Shown: positions 50,691 through 60,857 of the stretch, piece after piece
Position numbering within the stretch: position 1 is the stretch's first letter
How the letters are laid out: every line of letters starts with the position of its first letter
Source of the DNA: Pseudomonadota bacterium
GTDB lineage: Bacteria > Pseudomonadota > Gammaproteobacteria > Steroidobacterales > Steroidobacteraceae
Direction: 5' to 3'
Assembly: GCA_023417315.1 (NCBI GenBank)
Contig: JAEZFW010000049.1
Span: forward strand, 1-64,000
DNA: 64,000 nt
Notes under the pieces: model-generated
What the model saw: only the letters and a program-made list of their open reading frames with translations
Told to the model about the DNA's origin: nothing
The model's database searches: none
Translations under genes and position numbers: made by a program

Positions 50691-51789
50691 GGTGCTCATC
50701 ACGGGTGGCGCCGGGTTCATTGGCGCGAACTTCGTGCACTTTTGGCTGAGCGAACACGCAGGAGATCGCGTGGTCGTCCTCGACGCGCTGACGTATGCGG
50801 GAAACGTGCGCAACTTGGAAAGCGTGCGCACGCGCAATGAGCTTCGCTTCGTCCGAGGAGACATCAATGATCACGGTTTGGTGGAAGCTCTCATGCGAGA
50901 GGAGCGCATCGACACCGTCGTGCACTTCGCGGCAGAGTCACACGTGGATCGTTCGATCCGCGGGCCGGACGCGTTCATCGAAACCAACGTGGTCGGCACA
51001 CATTCTCTTCTCAAGGCTGCCCGAAAGGTGTGGTCGGAAGCAGGCGCACTTTCGTCGAATCGTTTCCATCATGTTTCCACCGACGAGGTCTACGGCTCGC
51101 TCGGCCCGCAGGACCCCGCGTTCACGGAAACGACGCCGTATTCGCCCAATTCTCCATACTCCGCAAGCAAGGCGGGTTCCGATCACCTCGTGCGTGCGTA
51201 CCATCACACGTACGGCATGAACGTGACAGTAAGCAACTGCTCGAACAACTACGGACCGTTTCACTTCCCAGAGAAGCTCATTCCGTTGACGATCGTGAAC
51301 ATCCTCGAGGGCAAGCCTCTACCCATCTATGGGGATGGAAGAAACGTGCGCGATTGGCTGCAAGTCAATGACCACTGCCGCGGGATCGAAGCCATCCTAT
51401 TGAGAGGGCGTACAGGCGAAACCTACAACGTCGGCGGCAATTCAGAGTGCGAGAACATCGAAATCGTAAGGACGTTGTGTGCCCTAGCAGACGAGGCCTT
51501 CGCTTCCGATGCCGAGCTGAGGACGCGATTTCCAAACTGCCCCGCCGCCATCGGCAAGGCATCCGAGCAGCTCATACAGTTCGTCAAAGATAGGCCGGGC
51601 CATGATCGGCGGTACGCGATCAACTATGCCAAGATCGCAAGCGAGCTTGGCTATCAACCACGAGTACCTCTCGCCGAGGGTCTACGTCAGACGTTCGACT
51701 GGTACGTCGAGAATGTGCCGTGGTGGCGCGAGGTCATGAGCGGCGAATATCGAAACTGGACAGCACAGCAGTACGGGTTCGTGGCGTGA
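50683..51789 (+). CDS. rfbB: dTDP-glucose 4,6-dehydratase
   Basis: RmlB oxidises and dehydrates dTDP-glucose to the 4-keto-6-deoxy sugar. The 368-residue protein begins with a rare TTG codon and the turn GGAGFIGANFVHF. VSTDEVYGSLG and PYSASKAGSDHLV hold the catalytic Asp/Glu, Tyr and Lys residues. AGAGGAG at 50669-50675 lies seven bases before the TTG and overlaps the end of rfbD. The stop is only 23 bases from the end of the convergent wzi-like gene. Confidence 0.96.
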   Translation: MRKVLITGGAGFIGANFVHFWLSEHAGDRVVVLDALTYAGNVRNLESVRTRNELRFVRGDINDHGLVEALMREERIDTVVHFAAESHVDRSIRGPDAFIETNVVGTHSLLKAARKVWSEAGALSSNRFHHVSTDEVYGSLGPQDPAFTETTPYSPNSPYSASKAGSDHLVRAYHHTYGMNVTVSNCSNNYGPFHFPEKLIPLTIVNILEGKPLPIYGDGRNVRDWLQVNDHCRGIEAILLRGRTGETYNVGGNSECENIEIVRTLCALADEAFASDAELRTRFPNCPAAIGKASEQLIQFVKDRPGHDRRYAINYAKIASELGYQPRVPLAEGLRQTFDWYVENVPWWREVMSGEYRNWTAQQYGFVA

Positions 51790-51812
51790 CACTTTAGCTT
51801 TCGAACGACGCG

Positions 51813-53786
51813 TCACCACTTGTAAGTGGCGTACAGCGTTATCGTGGAGATATCGTAGAACACGTCGTTGCGCGGCGCGGAGGGCGGATCGCTCGGGAGG
51901 AGTTTGTCGCGCGCAACTTTATCGGCGTATTTGCCATCGACGCTCAAGTCGATTCCCGGCAGCAAGTTGCGCCATTGAAGTCCTAGTCCACCGTAGTAAC
52001 CGAACGCGGGCATACCACGGTCGTAGCGTGCGGCGCCGGCGAATGCAGAAACGGCGATGCTCGGTGTGAGCCGGAATCGGTAGTCCAGCGCGCGCACTCC
52101 GATGAGGTAATAGTCTTGAACTCGATCCACCTCGACCCGGACGCCCAAGTCGTTCCTGCGTGAAACGGCTCGGCGAGCCCCGAGTGCAAGATGCGGGGCG
52201 AATTCTTCGTCGCTCGTTTCGCGCGGCGCGAATTCATCGGAGATGTAACGGACCCGGCTCGAATTCAGGCCAACGTCCAGGAAGAGCTCCGCACCCTCTG
52301 GTCGAGCGCGAGGAGTGAAGTCCGCGCTACCGCCTCTCCATTCATCGGCGAAGCTCACGTAACCGCTCAGTCTGCCGTAGCTATCACCGAAGACATCGTT
52401 GCCAGCCATGATCTCGGCGCCTGCAGTGAAGCCCTGCCAACTCGTCGAGTACCGCAACGTGAGATCGTAGCTTCGCTCGTACTCCACACCCGTGCGGGCT
52501 GGAAGCTTTTCATTGGCAATCGTGCGTGCCTGAAGCGACAGCGAGTCGCCGTTGGGGGCTTCCCAGCCGAAGCGGAAAGCGTGAGTCTGCGCACCGACCC
52601 TGTGACCGAATTGCCTCTGATCTGCGCCCCAGTGACCCAGGACGTGTCCTTCATTGGTCAACCCATCGAGGAAGATTCCGTGTGTGTACCAACTGTTCTG
52701 CCATTCAGAGACTTCGTACGTGAGATCGAAGCGCTCCCAGAGACGCGGGAAGTCGATGCCGAGCGAAAGTGAGGCGTTCCCGAAGCGATAATTCCCTTCC
52801 CACGCGCGATCCTCACCTGCGTACTGCAGGTACGCCGAAAATGGCACTCGGCCGGGGAAGATGAATCTGCTGGTCCACGCTGCCGCTTGATTGCCGAACT
52901 CTTCATCGAGCGTAACGTCAGTGCGCGCGTCGAATCCGCCCGGATCCCAGAGCGCGTTGAGGAAGTCACTGAAACTTCGCCCGCCTCTTGCACCTCCACC
53001 GAATTGCATGATGCGGTTACCAGCAAGGGACCAGCCTGCGACGGGTTCGATTGAGAAATGTAAGCCAGCCAAGCGCGGCTCGCCTTCCGTCAACTCGTTC
53101 TGAAAGCGAATGCGATCCGAGTGACTCATCTCCGCGAGGAAAATCTCATATCGGAAGTTCAGCGGAGAGATCGGCTCATAGTTCGAGAGCGTAATCGAAG
53201 GCATCGTAGGTGCCTGGGTGCTGAGCAGCATCGCATTCGTCGTAAAAGGCGAAAGCCAATGATCGCGATAGCCGATGTCTAATTGAGCGTACTCGAACCC
53301 CATGCTGAGCATGGATCCACTCGGGACTTGGTCGCCGTCGTAAGCGACTCCGCCCAAGCTCACGAGCGCATACGCGCTCGGTTGCCAATAGACGTTGGCT
53401 GCCACCTTCCATGCGCTGTCGCTCTCCATGCCTCGCGCGTTGGGCAGCGGAACCGAGGAGCCAGAGCTCGCCGCAGCCTCCGCGGTTACCTCGCCGATCC
53501 CCATGCCCTGCGAGTAGCGCTCGAGGTAACGCCGCACCCGACGGCACAATCCCGCGTCTACTTCGCAAGCAGCGGGCAGTGCATCTAGCACCGTGGCGGC
53601 CGCGATGGGTCGACTCATGATGGACTTGTCCGCCAGAATCAAGACTTGTTCTATCTGCCGTTCGATCTCCGGCGACATGTTGAGCGGCAGGTAGGGGCTC
53701 ACCCCCGAGGCGCCGAACGAGGCTTGACTCGCAGCGCCTGCCGCCACGAGGAACATGAACACACAAGAGGGTTTAGGCTGCCTCAC
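51813..53786 (-). CDS. Wzi-like outer-membrane capsule assembly protein
   Basis: Wzi proteins are outer-membrane beta-barrels that hold capsule at the cell surface. This 657-residue protein has a signal peptide ending near SFGAS, a helical region to about 110, then alternating strands consistent with a barrel (for example FRFGWEAPNGDSLSLQART and FGYYGGLGLQWRN), ending in ITLYATYKW with an aromatic C-terminus. The family match rests on strands around DHWLSPF and WEGNYRFGNASLSLGIDFPR. AAGGA seven bases before the GTG supports the start. It is transcribed opposite the rml operon. It is longer than E. coli Wzi (about 480), mainly at the N-terminal part. Confidence 0.8.
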   Translation of the reverse strand: MRQPKPSCVFMFLVAAGAASQASFGASGVSPYLPLNMSPEIERQIEQVLILADKSIMSRPIAAATVLDALPAACEVDAGLCRRVRRYLERYSQGMGIGEVTAEAAASSGSSVPLPNARGMESDSAWKVAANVYWQPSAYALVSLGGVAYDGDQVPSGSMLSMGFEYAQLDIGYRDHWLSPFTTNAMLLSTQAPTMPSITLSNYEPISPLNFRYEIFLAEMSHSDRIRFQNELTEGEPRLAGLHFSIEPVAGWSLAGNRIMQFGGGARGGRSFSDFLNALWDPGGFDARTDVTLDEEFGNQAAAWTSRFIFPGRVPFSAYLQYAGEDRAWEGNYRFGNASLSLGIDFPRLWERFDLTYEVSEWQNSWYTHGIFLDGLTNEGHVLGHWGADQRQFGHRVGAQTHAFRFGWEAPNGDSLSLQARTIANEKLPARTGVEYERSYDLTLRYSTSWQGFTAGAEIMAGNDVFGDSYGRLSGYVSFADEWRGGSADFTPRARPEGAELFLDVGLNSSRVRYISDEFAPRETSDEEFAPHLALGARRAVSRRNDLGVRVEVDRVQDYYLIGVRALDYRFRLTPSIAVSAFAGAARYDRGMPAFGYYGGLGLQWRNLLPGIDLSVDGKYADKVARDKLLPSDPPSAPRNDVFYDISTITLYATYKW

Positions 53787-54003
53787 GCTGCCATCCTTCG
53801 AGCCTTCGGGTTTTTGGTGATCCGCTGAGCGGGGAATCCCGCAAATACGGCGGCGAAGAATAGCGGCCCGTCGTCGTTTTCGCTATGCGACGCCTGCCGA
53901 TTCGAGACGTGCGTTGAAGATGGCACTGGGTTCTGCGTTAGACTCCGGCGCACCTAAGCGGCTCGACTTCTCGGCGCGGACACGGCCGATCCATCTTTAG
54001 AAC

Positions 54004-55296
54004 ATGCAGCCGACTGGCGCCGCTACCCCGGGAAATGCTCGCTTGATTTCGCAGCCGTTCGTCAAGAGCTTGCTCCGCTTACAGTTGCTGCATGCGCTGT
54101 CCATCGCGTTGCCGATCGCGATTCACCCGTGGCTCGCGCGGCACCTCGAGCCGGCGGCGTACGGGCGGCTGATCTTCGTCACGGCCGTGATCAGCTATTT
54201 CGTGCTGATGTGCGACTTTGGCTTCAATTGGAGCGCGACGAGGCTCATTGCGAGCGACCGCGCGAACGGGCGGCGCTGCTCGGAGGTCGTGAGCACCACA
54301 CTCAGCGCGAAGATGCTGCTGTTCGTAGGCGGGATGGTGCTTCTATGGATGCTGACGGTCTGGATCCCTGAATTTGCTCAGATGCGCGCGCTTCTCCTCG
54401 TCGCGTATGGTGGCGTTCTTGGCAACGTTCTCTCTCCCAGCTTCTACTTCCAAGGAATGGACAAGGCGCACGTCGCATTGAGTGTAGAAGTCATCGCCCG
54501 TTCGTTACTTCTGATTGCCATCGTGGCGAGCGTGCGACATCCCGATGATCTATTCCTCGCGATAAGCTTGTCTGCGCTCGGCCAATTCGCCGCCGGGCTC
54601 ATCGGCGCACTGCTTCTCATCCGCGAGCGCGATCTAGAGTGGATGCGACCGTCTTTGCGCCAGATCACCGAACATCTGCGCCGCGGCGTGCCTCTGTTTT
54701 TGTCCACCTCCGCGGTCTCGTTATATAGCGCCACGAGCAGCTTGATCTTGGGACTGATCAGCACGGTCGAGCAAGTCGCCTTCTTTGGAGCGGCGCAGAA
54801 AGTGATTGCCGCTTGCAGTGCGATCTTCCAGCCTTTCCATTTGATGTTCTATCCTCGCATCAATGCAGAACGTCAAAGAACGCCGCGACGGGCAGTCGGG
54901 CTGGTGCTTTCAGCATTGGGGTTGCAGCTCATCGTTGGCGTCGCGCTCTCTCTCGTATTGCTGTTTTTCGCGGATGTGATCGTCGGCGTGCTGTTCGGCG
55001 AGGCGTTCGGTTCAGCGGTCACGGTCCTGCGTTGGATGGCAGTTGTCCCGTTGTTCTTGGCGGCGGCAACAGTGTTTGCGAACTACGTGATGTTGCCTGC
55101 CGGAAAAGATCGGCTGCATCTGCTGATGACCGTAGGTGCCGGTCTCATCAACGTTGCGATCGTGCTCGCAATCGGAGCCGCTGAGGGGGCGCTCGCAGCG
55201 GCGATCGGCATCGTCGTTGCCGAAGCATTCGTGCTGGCATTCTCGTTAGTCGCCGGTGGGCGGCTGCTTCGCGAGGCTAGGGGCGAGGCGCGATGA
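54004..55296 (+). CDS. Wzx-type O-antigen/polysaccharide flippase (copy 2)
   Basis: A 430-residue MOP-family transporter with about twelve hydrophobic segments. The N-terminus (LLRLQLLHALSIALPIAIHPWLARHLEPAAYGRLIFVTAVISYF) is typical of Wzx. The C-terminus overlaps the methyltransferase start by four bases (ATGA). It starts the operon running to at least 64000. A distinct flippase suggests a second lipid-linked product besides that served by the 28524 gene. Confidence 0.88.
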   Translation: MQPTGAATPGNARLISQPFVKSLLRLQLLHALSIALPIAIHPWLARHLEPAAYGRLIFVTAVISYFVLMCDFGFNWSATRLIASDRANGRRCSEVVSTTLSAKMLLFVGGMVLLWMLTVWIPEFAQMRALLLVAYGGVLGNVLSPSFYFQGMDKAHVALSVEVIARSLLLIAIVASVRHPDDLFLAISLSALGQFAAGLIGALLLIRERDLEWMRPSLRQITEHLRRGVPLFLSTSAVSLYSATSSLILGLISTVEQVAFFGAAQKVIAACSAIFQPFHLMFYPRINAERQRTPRRAVGLVLSALGLQLIVGVALSLVLLFFADVIVGVLFGEAFGSAVTVLRWMAVVPLFLAAATVFANYVMLPAGKDRLHLLMTVGAGLINVAIVLAIGAAEGALAAAIGIVVAEAFVLAFSLVAGGRLLREARGEAR

Positions 55297-56090
55297 TCGG
55301 CCGATGGCTGGCCCGCGCAGCGCCGAGCGCGCGGTTTCGCAAGTTCGCCGCTGTGCTCGGGGTGCCGGACTTTCACACTCATCTGCGCCTGGCGTGGATT
55401 CGCGATTACGTCCTGCCTGCGCACGCGCGCTTGTGCGAGCTGGGCTGCGGAATGGGAATCGCCTCGATCGAGCTCGTCCACCGAAATCCCGGGGCGAGCG
55501 CGATCGGGTACGAAGCAGATGAGAAATCGCTCGAGTCTGCGCACGCGTTCACACGTGCGTTGCGGCTGCAGGAGCGCCTGCGCTTTCAGCAGTGGGATGT
55601 GGACTCAGGGCTCCCGCCGGATATAGCTACCGCAGATTGCGTGCTGATCCTCGATGTTCTGGAGCATCTCCAGGCACCCCGCGAGGTGGCTTCGAAGCTC
55701 GTCTCGAGCCTACGTCCTGGTGCGCGGGTCTTGATTTCCGTCCCGACGCCTTTGTACGCGCGCGTATTTGGGCGCCGCTACCACGTCGGCATTGGACATC
55801 TTCATGAAGGTTTCACGCTCGAGCAGCTCGATGAGCTATTTACGGGATTGGAGCGTGGACTCGTGAGGTATTCCACGGGACCACTGAGTTGGCCCGGAGT
55901 TTTCCTGACGTATCGATTATTCTACGCAGGGGAGAAGGGTGGCTCCTCGGTCGCGGCGCCCTGGGGCGCCATCGCCGCAGCGCTATCCGCGCCATTTCGG
56001 TGGCTCGATTCGTGGAATGGCAAGAAAGTCTCTTGCTCGATGTTCGTGGAATACAAGAAAACCAGCACGGCAGGCATTCACTCCGCCTGA
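55293..56090 (+). CDS. Class I SAM-dependent methyltransferase
   Basis: A 265-residue methyltransferase: motif I is LCELGCGMGIASIELVHRNPGA and the post-motif segment TADCVLILDVLEHLQAPREVASKLV marks the second motif. A conserved RYHVGIGHLHEGFTLEQLDELF resembles sugar- or lipid-modifying enzymes of the Methyltransf_11/23 type. It starts within the stop codon of the flippase gene. Substrate unknown; methylation of the glycan or of its lipid carrier intermediate is likely from context. Confidence 0.82.
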   Translation: MIGRWLARAAPSARFRKFAAVLGVPDFHTHLRLAWIRDYVLPAHARLCELGCGMGIASIELVHRNPGASAIGYEADEKSLESAHAFTRALRLQERLRFQQWDVDSGLPPDIATADCVLILDVLEHLQAPREVASKLVSSLRPGARVLISVPTPLYARVFGRRYHVGIGHLHEGFTLEQLDELFTGLERGLVRYSTGPLSWPGVFLTYRLFYAGEKGGSSVAAPWGAIAAALSAPFRWLDSWNGKKVSCSMFVEYKKTSTAGIHSA

Positions 56091-56119
56091 ACCGCTGCCT
56101 CAGCTAGCGAGGATTCGCT

Positions 56120-57217
56120 TTGAAAGTTGACGTCTGCGTCGTCGGCGCAGGGTTTGCCGGATGCACAGTTGCCGAACGGCTCGCGAGTAGCGGGGCTCGA
56201 GTGCTCATCCTCGAGCGGCGTTCACATCTCGGAGGAAACGCCTACGACGAGCTCGACTCCCACGGTGTCCTGGTGCATCGATATGGCCCGCACATATTCC
56301 ACACCAACAGCGCGCGAATCGTGGATTACCTGTCGCGTTTCACCGAATGGCGCAGCTACGAGCATCGCGTGCGGGCCGTCGTCGACGGGCGGGAGTTTCC
56401 GATTCCCATCAACCGCGACACGATCAACTCGCTCTACGGACTTTCGCTCGATGAGGCGAGTGTAGGCGAGTACCTGGAGTCCGTGCGAGAGCCGTACACT
56501 CCAGCACGATCCAGCGAGGAAGTCGTACTGAACGCGGTTGGACGGGATCTATACGAGAAGTTCTTTCTGAACTACACGCTGAAGCAGTGGGGTCGTCATC
56601 CCCGCGAGCTTGCCGCCGGCGTGACGGCTCGCATCCCCGTACGCACGAATTGCGATGACCGGTATTTTTCCGATACCTATCAGCTCATGCCGTTGGCAGG
56701 CTACACGCGAATGTTCGAAAAGATGATCGATCACCCGCTGATTACCGTGCGCCTCGAAACAGACTTCCAAGACATGCGCAAGCACCTCGATGCCCGCACA
56801 ACCGTGTTCACGGGGCCGATCGACGCCTACTTCGACTATTGTTTCGGCCACTTGCCATATAGATCGATTCGGTTCGAGCACGTGCATTTCAGCGACCAAC
56901 GCTTTCACCAGAGCGTAACGACGCTGAATTACCCGAACGATCATGCCTTCACCCGTGTCACGGAGTTCAAACGCCTGACGGGCCAGGATCATCAAGGAAC
57001 GTCGATTGTGCGCGAGTATCCCCGCGATGACGGAGAGCCCTATTACCCGGTGCCCACGGAAGAGAACGAGCGCTTGTACAATCGTTATGTCGAAAGAGCC
57101 GTGCGCGAACCGAATGTGACGTTCGTCGGCAGGCTGGCGCAGTATCGCTACTACAATATGGATCAGGTTGTCGCTGCCGCATTGAAGGCCGCGGAACGAA
57201 TTGTGTCGAGCCGCTAA
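56120..57217 (+). CDS. glf: UDP-galactopyranose mutase
   Basis: Glf converts UDP-galactopyranose to UDP-galactofuranose using reduced FAD. The 365 residues match the family (about 367). The FAD-binding turn is GAGFAGCTVAERLA at 9-22, followed by LEKR-like ILERRSHLGGNAYDE and GPHIFHTNS. Conserved arginines lie in QWGRHPREL and further on. TTG at 56120 is preceded by GAGGA at 56109-56113, six bases upstream. It implies a galactofuranose residue in the polymer, with a glycosyltransferase gene next. Confidence 0.95.
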   Translation: MKVDVCVVGAGFAGCTVAERLASSGARVLILERRSHLGGNAYDELDSHGVLVHRYGPHIFHTNSARIVDYLSRFTEWRSYEHRVRAVVDGREFPIPINRDTINSLYGLSLDEASVGEYLESVREPYTPARSSEEVVLNAVGRDLYEKFFLNYTLKQWGRHPRELAAGVTARIPVRTNCDDRYFSDTYQLMPLAGYTRMFEKMIDHPLITVRLETDFQDMRKHLDARTTVFTGPIDAYFDYCFGHLPYRSIRFEHVHFSDQRFHQSVTTLNYPNDHAFTRVTEFKRLTGQDHQGTSIVREYPRDDGEPYYPVPTEENERLYNRYVERAVREPNVTFVGRLAQYRYYNMDQVVAAALKAAERIVSSR

Positions 57218-57218
57218 C

Positions 57219-58394
57219 GTGGGAACGGTGAACATTGTGGTGCCGCCATTGCACCCGACTCTATTCAGTGGCGGCACCTACTGCATTCTTCGCTACGCTA
57301 TTGGGTTGCGCGAGAAGGGTCACGCAGTTAACTTGATTCCGCTGCTACCTTGCCCTGCGCCTCGCTGGGCGGAAGGCGACTATGGGCGCTTGCTCGGCGC
57401 GCGCGACGCCCGTTGCGATGTAGCCAGATTCGATTCTCGAGGAACGAAGCGGGCGCTGATAGAGAGGATGCGCGATTCCTTCGCGGATGTAGGTTTGCGC
57501 GCCGCCCGGTTGTTTCCAGAGGACGTGCAACGCGGGTTCGAGATGCGCTTTGTACGGCAAGTCATGCCCCCGGCGGATGTAACGGTCGCTACATCCTTTC
57601 AGACGGCCCTGCCGGTTCATCTCTACGGAACCGGTAAGCTCTTCTACTTCTTGCAGCACTTCGAACCGTACTTTGCTGTCGACATGCCGGATCCGAAGCG
57701 CGCCGATCACGAAGCTCGGGCATCCTATCGGCTCGGCCTGCAGATGATCGCGAACTCGACGTGGCTTCAGCGCTTGGTGCAGATCGAGTCGAACATCGAA
57801 CCTGTGCTGTGCTCCAATGCGATCGACCATACGATCTTTGTCGGCGAGCCGAAGGTCGAAGCCGCGCGAGAAGAAGTTCGCATCATCAGCTATGGAGGGC
57901 GCACGGCGTCGTGGAAGGGTTTCCGCGACATGGCGCACGCAGTCCGTCAGATTCGAAACGCAATTCCCAGCCGGAAGATTCGCTGGCTAGTCTTTGGTGA
58001 CAGCATGCTGCCTCCGGACAACCAGATTGCGCGCTACGAGTCGTTGGGCTTTCTGCGTCACGAGCAACTTGCGGGCGCCTATCGCGATTCGGACATTTTG
58101 TTGAGCGCCTCGTGGCATGAGAGCTTCCCGCTATTTCCCCTGGAGGCGATGGCGTGCGGATTGGCGGTCGTCACCAGTCAACCCGGCACGGAAGAATTCG
58201 CCATTCACGAGGAAACTGCGGAGATCGTCGAGGCGCGTAACGTCGATAGCATCGTGCGCGCGCTGACCCGCCTCATCCACGAACCGCGATATCGGCTGAA
58301 GCTCGCCAAGAACGGACGGGAGGTTTCTCGTAAGTTCACCTGGGCGGCGTCGGTCGATCGGATGGAGTCGCTCCTGTTCGCGGGCACTCGGTGA
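57219..58394 (+). CDS. Family 4 glycosyltransferase, possible galactofuranosyltransferase
   Basis: The protein is 391 residues from the GTG at 57219. The GT4 donor site is SASWHESFPLFPLEAMACGLAVVTSQPGTEEFAI with the E-x7-E glutamates; IISYGGRTASWKGF opens the second Rossmann domain. GTG codons at 57219 and 57228 and TTG at 57201 are all possible starts, none with a good ribosome-binding site. Its position after glf makes galactofuranose a reasonable donor, but GT4 enzymes cannot be assigned by sequence alone. Confidence 0.85.
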   Translation: MGTVNIVVPPLHPTLFSGGTYCILRYAIGLREKGHAVNLIPLLPCPAPRWAEGDYGRLLGARDARCDVARFDSRGTKRALIERMRDSFADVGLRAARLFPEDVQRGFEMRFVRQVMPPADVTVATSFQTALPVHLYGTGKLFYFLQHFEPYFAVDMPDPKRADHEARASYRLGLQMIANSTWLQRLVQIESNIEPVLCSNAIDHTIFVGEPKVEAAREEVRIISYGGRTASWKGFRDMAHAVRQIRNAIPSRKIRWLVFGDSMLPPDNQIARYESLGFLRHEQLAGAYRDSDILLSASWHESFPLFPLEAMACGLAVVTSQPGTEEFAIHEETAEIVEARNVDSIVRALTRLIHEPRYRLKLAKNGREVSRKFTWAASVDRMESLLFAGTR

Positions 58395-58458
58395 GTTCCG
58401 TGCGCACCGAGTCGCCAATGGAGACGTGCCGTCTCGAACGCTTCGCGATACTGCGCGC

Positions 58459-59697
58459 ATGAAGCGCTCTTCAAAGCTCGCTTCACTCGCGCTGATCGAC
58501 ATCGCCCTCGGTTTCGGGATTCAGGCGATCGTGCTGCTGACGGTGGGCGTCGGGCCAGAAACTGACGCCTACTACGCAGGCCAAGCCCCCACGCTCGTTC
58601 TGCTCGCGATATTCCAGCTTCCTTTGCAGCGTGCGTTGGTGGCAGCGTTCGCCGAGCGAGAGTCGGCAACATACCCGGCTTACAAGCTCTACCTCGTCGT
58701 CGTGCTTGCGCTCGGCTTCGTGGTCGCGGTCTTGGGAGCGCTCGCTCCTTTCGTCGTACCACTCGCGTTCCCTGGGTTATCCCCAGAGACGACTGAAATC
58801 GCCGTGTCCGTGCTGCGTGTGCAGGGCTGCGCGATCGTGTTGATGATCGGCAACTTAGTGTGGCTATCGCTCAACCACGTGAAAGGCGCCTTCTTGAAAT
58901 GCGAACTCGCGCTTGCGATCTCATCTTTCATCTCGGCTGTTTGGGTGGTTGCGACCGTGGATCGGTTTGGAGTGATGTCTGCGGCCTATGCTCAAGTGTT
59001 GAAGGCGACATTATCGGGAGTGGCCTACTACTTTTTTTTGAGGGGTGCGGCAAGTTGGCACACCCCGCCGTGGCAGCAGATCTGGTCAGTGGTAAAGCCG
59101 CTGTCCATGGCGGGATCGCTGTCCAAATTGACGCCGCTGGTTGACCGATCGATTGCGTCCGCTGCGACCAGTGGCTCGCTCACGATTTTGGTGTTTGCCC
59201 AAACCATCTATAGCGCAGCGGTTGGCGTGGCGGAGCGGGCCATCGTTGCGCCACGCCTGCCCGCTTTGAAGCGTGATCCCGCCGCTGGAGTCTCGTTCAG
59301 GGTGTCCTTTCAGCTCGCGGTCGCTGGCGCGATGCTCGTGGTCGCGTTGTCTCTCGGCACCGGTGTGATCCTGCAGGTTCCTGCGGTGGTATCCGCCTTC
59401 TCCGCCCAGACGCTGAAGCTGCTACTCGAGTCATTCATTCTCCTTGCCGGACTTCCTATCGGAACGCTGGCGGCACAGTGGATGGCTGCGACAATGGTGT
59501 TTGTCGGCCAATCGCGACTTTCGGCACGTATCATGACCTGGTGCTTTCTGCTCGGAATCCCGGTCAAGATCTTGGGTTTCGAGCTTGGCGGGATCCGCGG
59601 CCTGGCTGTCGCCATGTCCTGCTATTATCTGGCCAGTGCCGTAAGTCTCTGGCTGGTGTTGAGAAGAATCGGCCGCCAACGCCGAGAGCCGACCTAA
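58459..59697 (+). CDS. MurJ-like lipid-linked oligosaccharide flippase
   Basis: The 412-residue membrane protein has about twelve to fourteen helices of the MOP superfamily. The N-terminal segment LALIDIALGFGIQAIVLLTVGVGPETDAYYAGQAPTLVLL, with DAYYAG, is characteristic of the MurJ/MviN branch rather than Wzx. ATG at 58459 is preferred over GTG 58426. A true cell-wall MurJ is usually elsewhere, so this copy probably flips a polysaccharide intermediate. It is the third MOP flippase in the window. Confidence 0.82.
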   Translation: MKRSSKLASLALIDIALGFGIQAIVLLTVGVGPETDAYYAGQAPTLVLLAIFQLPLQRALVAAFAERESATYPAYKLYLVVVLALGFVVAVLGALAPFVVPLAFPGLSPETTEIAVSVLRVQGCAIVLMIGNLVWLSLNHVKGAFLKCELALAISSFISAVWVVATVDRFGVMSAAYAQVLKATLSGVAYYFFLRGAASWHTPPWQQIWSVVKPLSMAGSLSKLTPLVDRSIASAATSGSLTILVFAQTIYSAAVGVAERAIVAPRLPALKRDPAAGVSFRVSFQLAVAGAMLVVALSLGTGVILQVPAVVSAFSAQTLKLLLESFILLAGLPIGTLAAQWMAATMVFVGQSRLSARIMTWCFLLGIPVKILGFELGGIRGLAVAMSCYYLASAVSLWLVLRRIGRQRREPT

Positions 59698-59782
59698 GCT
59701 CCCGCTGGTTCACGGCTCGTGAAATAATCCGCGCGCGAAAGTACATGCGAGTGCCGCCCTGCATGGGGTCGGCACGTAAGTT

Positions 59783-60754
59783 GTGGGTCTCATGATGTCA
59801 ATCGACTACGGATCAATGGAACGCGATTGGATGTCCTGTCCAATCTGCGCATCCAAGACGTTCAACCTGATCGGCACTGCCGACCGCTACGACATGGGAA
59901 TACCCACCTGTCAATGCAAGGGCTGCGGGTTGGTCATGACCAACCCGGTTCCTTCGGAGGACGCATTATCGCGTTTCTATCGGGAGCACTATCGTCGCTA
60001 CTACCGGAAGGTGGAGTCCCCATCAGAAAGTCATATCGAGGAGTATGGGCTCGCGGAGCGCGCCCGCGACACAGCGGCTTTTTTCAAGGCGGCAGGATTG
60101 CTCGATGGCAATCCTCATATTCTGGACGTGGGCTGCGCCGAGGGCAGCTTGCTGCGGGCCATCTCGCAGGTCGCTCCGCATTCGACGCGTGTCGGTATTG
60201 AACCGAATCCTCTTTTCGGCGAGTTCGCCAGATCTTGGGGAGGCGCAACGGTGTACTCAGATCTGGCGGAGGTGGAGCGGGTGAATGCGAGGTTCAACCT
60301 CATCATCATCAATCACGTCCTCGAGCACATTCGAGAGCCAGTCCTGCTCCTGCAACGACTCATTAAACTCGGCGCGCCTGACGTTCGCATTTACGTCGAC
60401 GTTCCCGATGCAGCGCGATATCGATCGCTCGACGATATTCATATCGCACATCTGTATCATTTCACGGTCGCATCGCTGCAGAACATCGCGGCTCGTGCAG
60501 GATTGCACGCTATCCGGGTGGAGAAGCACGATCCCACCAAACATCCGCTGTCCGTGCGCGCGGTCTTCGAGGTGACATACAGCCAGCAAGGCGAGCCCAG
60601 AGCTCTGGTCGACGCGGAGCGCGCGATCGTGAAGAAGCACATCCGGCGCATCTCACTGCTTGCGCCTGCCTTTCGTTTTCGTCGGTCGGCGTTCGGCCGC
60701 GCCCTGCTCAACGCGCCGTTGCGTTTGTTGCGTAGTTTCTCGCGTGCGGCGTAG
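59783..60754 (+). CDS. Methyltransferase with N-terminal zinc-ribbon-like motif
   Basis: The 323-residue protein has an N-terminal cysteine cluster, CPIC followed by CQCKGCG, that may bind zinc. The methyltransferase fold follows: ILDVGCAEGSLLRAI is motif I and IIINHVLEHIREPVLLLQRLI the later motif. Proteins of this domain order are common in polysaccharide loci and usually methylate sugars. The start is uncertain: GTG 59783, ATG 59792, ATG 59795 or ATG 59816 all keep the cysteines. Confidence 0.82.
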   Translation: MGLMMSIDYGSMERDWMSCPICASKTFNLIGTADRYDMGIPTCQCKGCGLVMTNPVPSEDALSRFYREHYRRYYRKVESPSESHIEEYGLAERARDTAAFFKAAGLLDGNPHILDVGCAEGSLLRAISQVAPHSTRVGIEPNPLFGEFARSWGGATVYSDLAEVERVNARFNLIIINHVLEHIREPVLLLQRLIKLGAPDVRIYVDVPDAARYRSLDDIHIAHLYHFTVASLQNIAARAGLHAIRVEKHDPTKHPLSVRAVFEVTYSQQGEPRALVDAERAIVKKHIRRISLLAPAFRFRRSAFGRALLNAPLRLLRSFSRAA

Positions 60755-60857
60755 CCCCTATCCGATCATTGGAAGGCATAGCGACATTCCGATGCGGCAC
60801 CGCTAGCCAAATGAGCTCATTTCGACCGAGTTAATACCTCGAATCCACAGACACTAC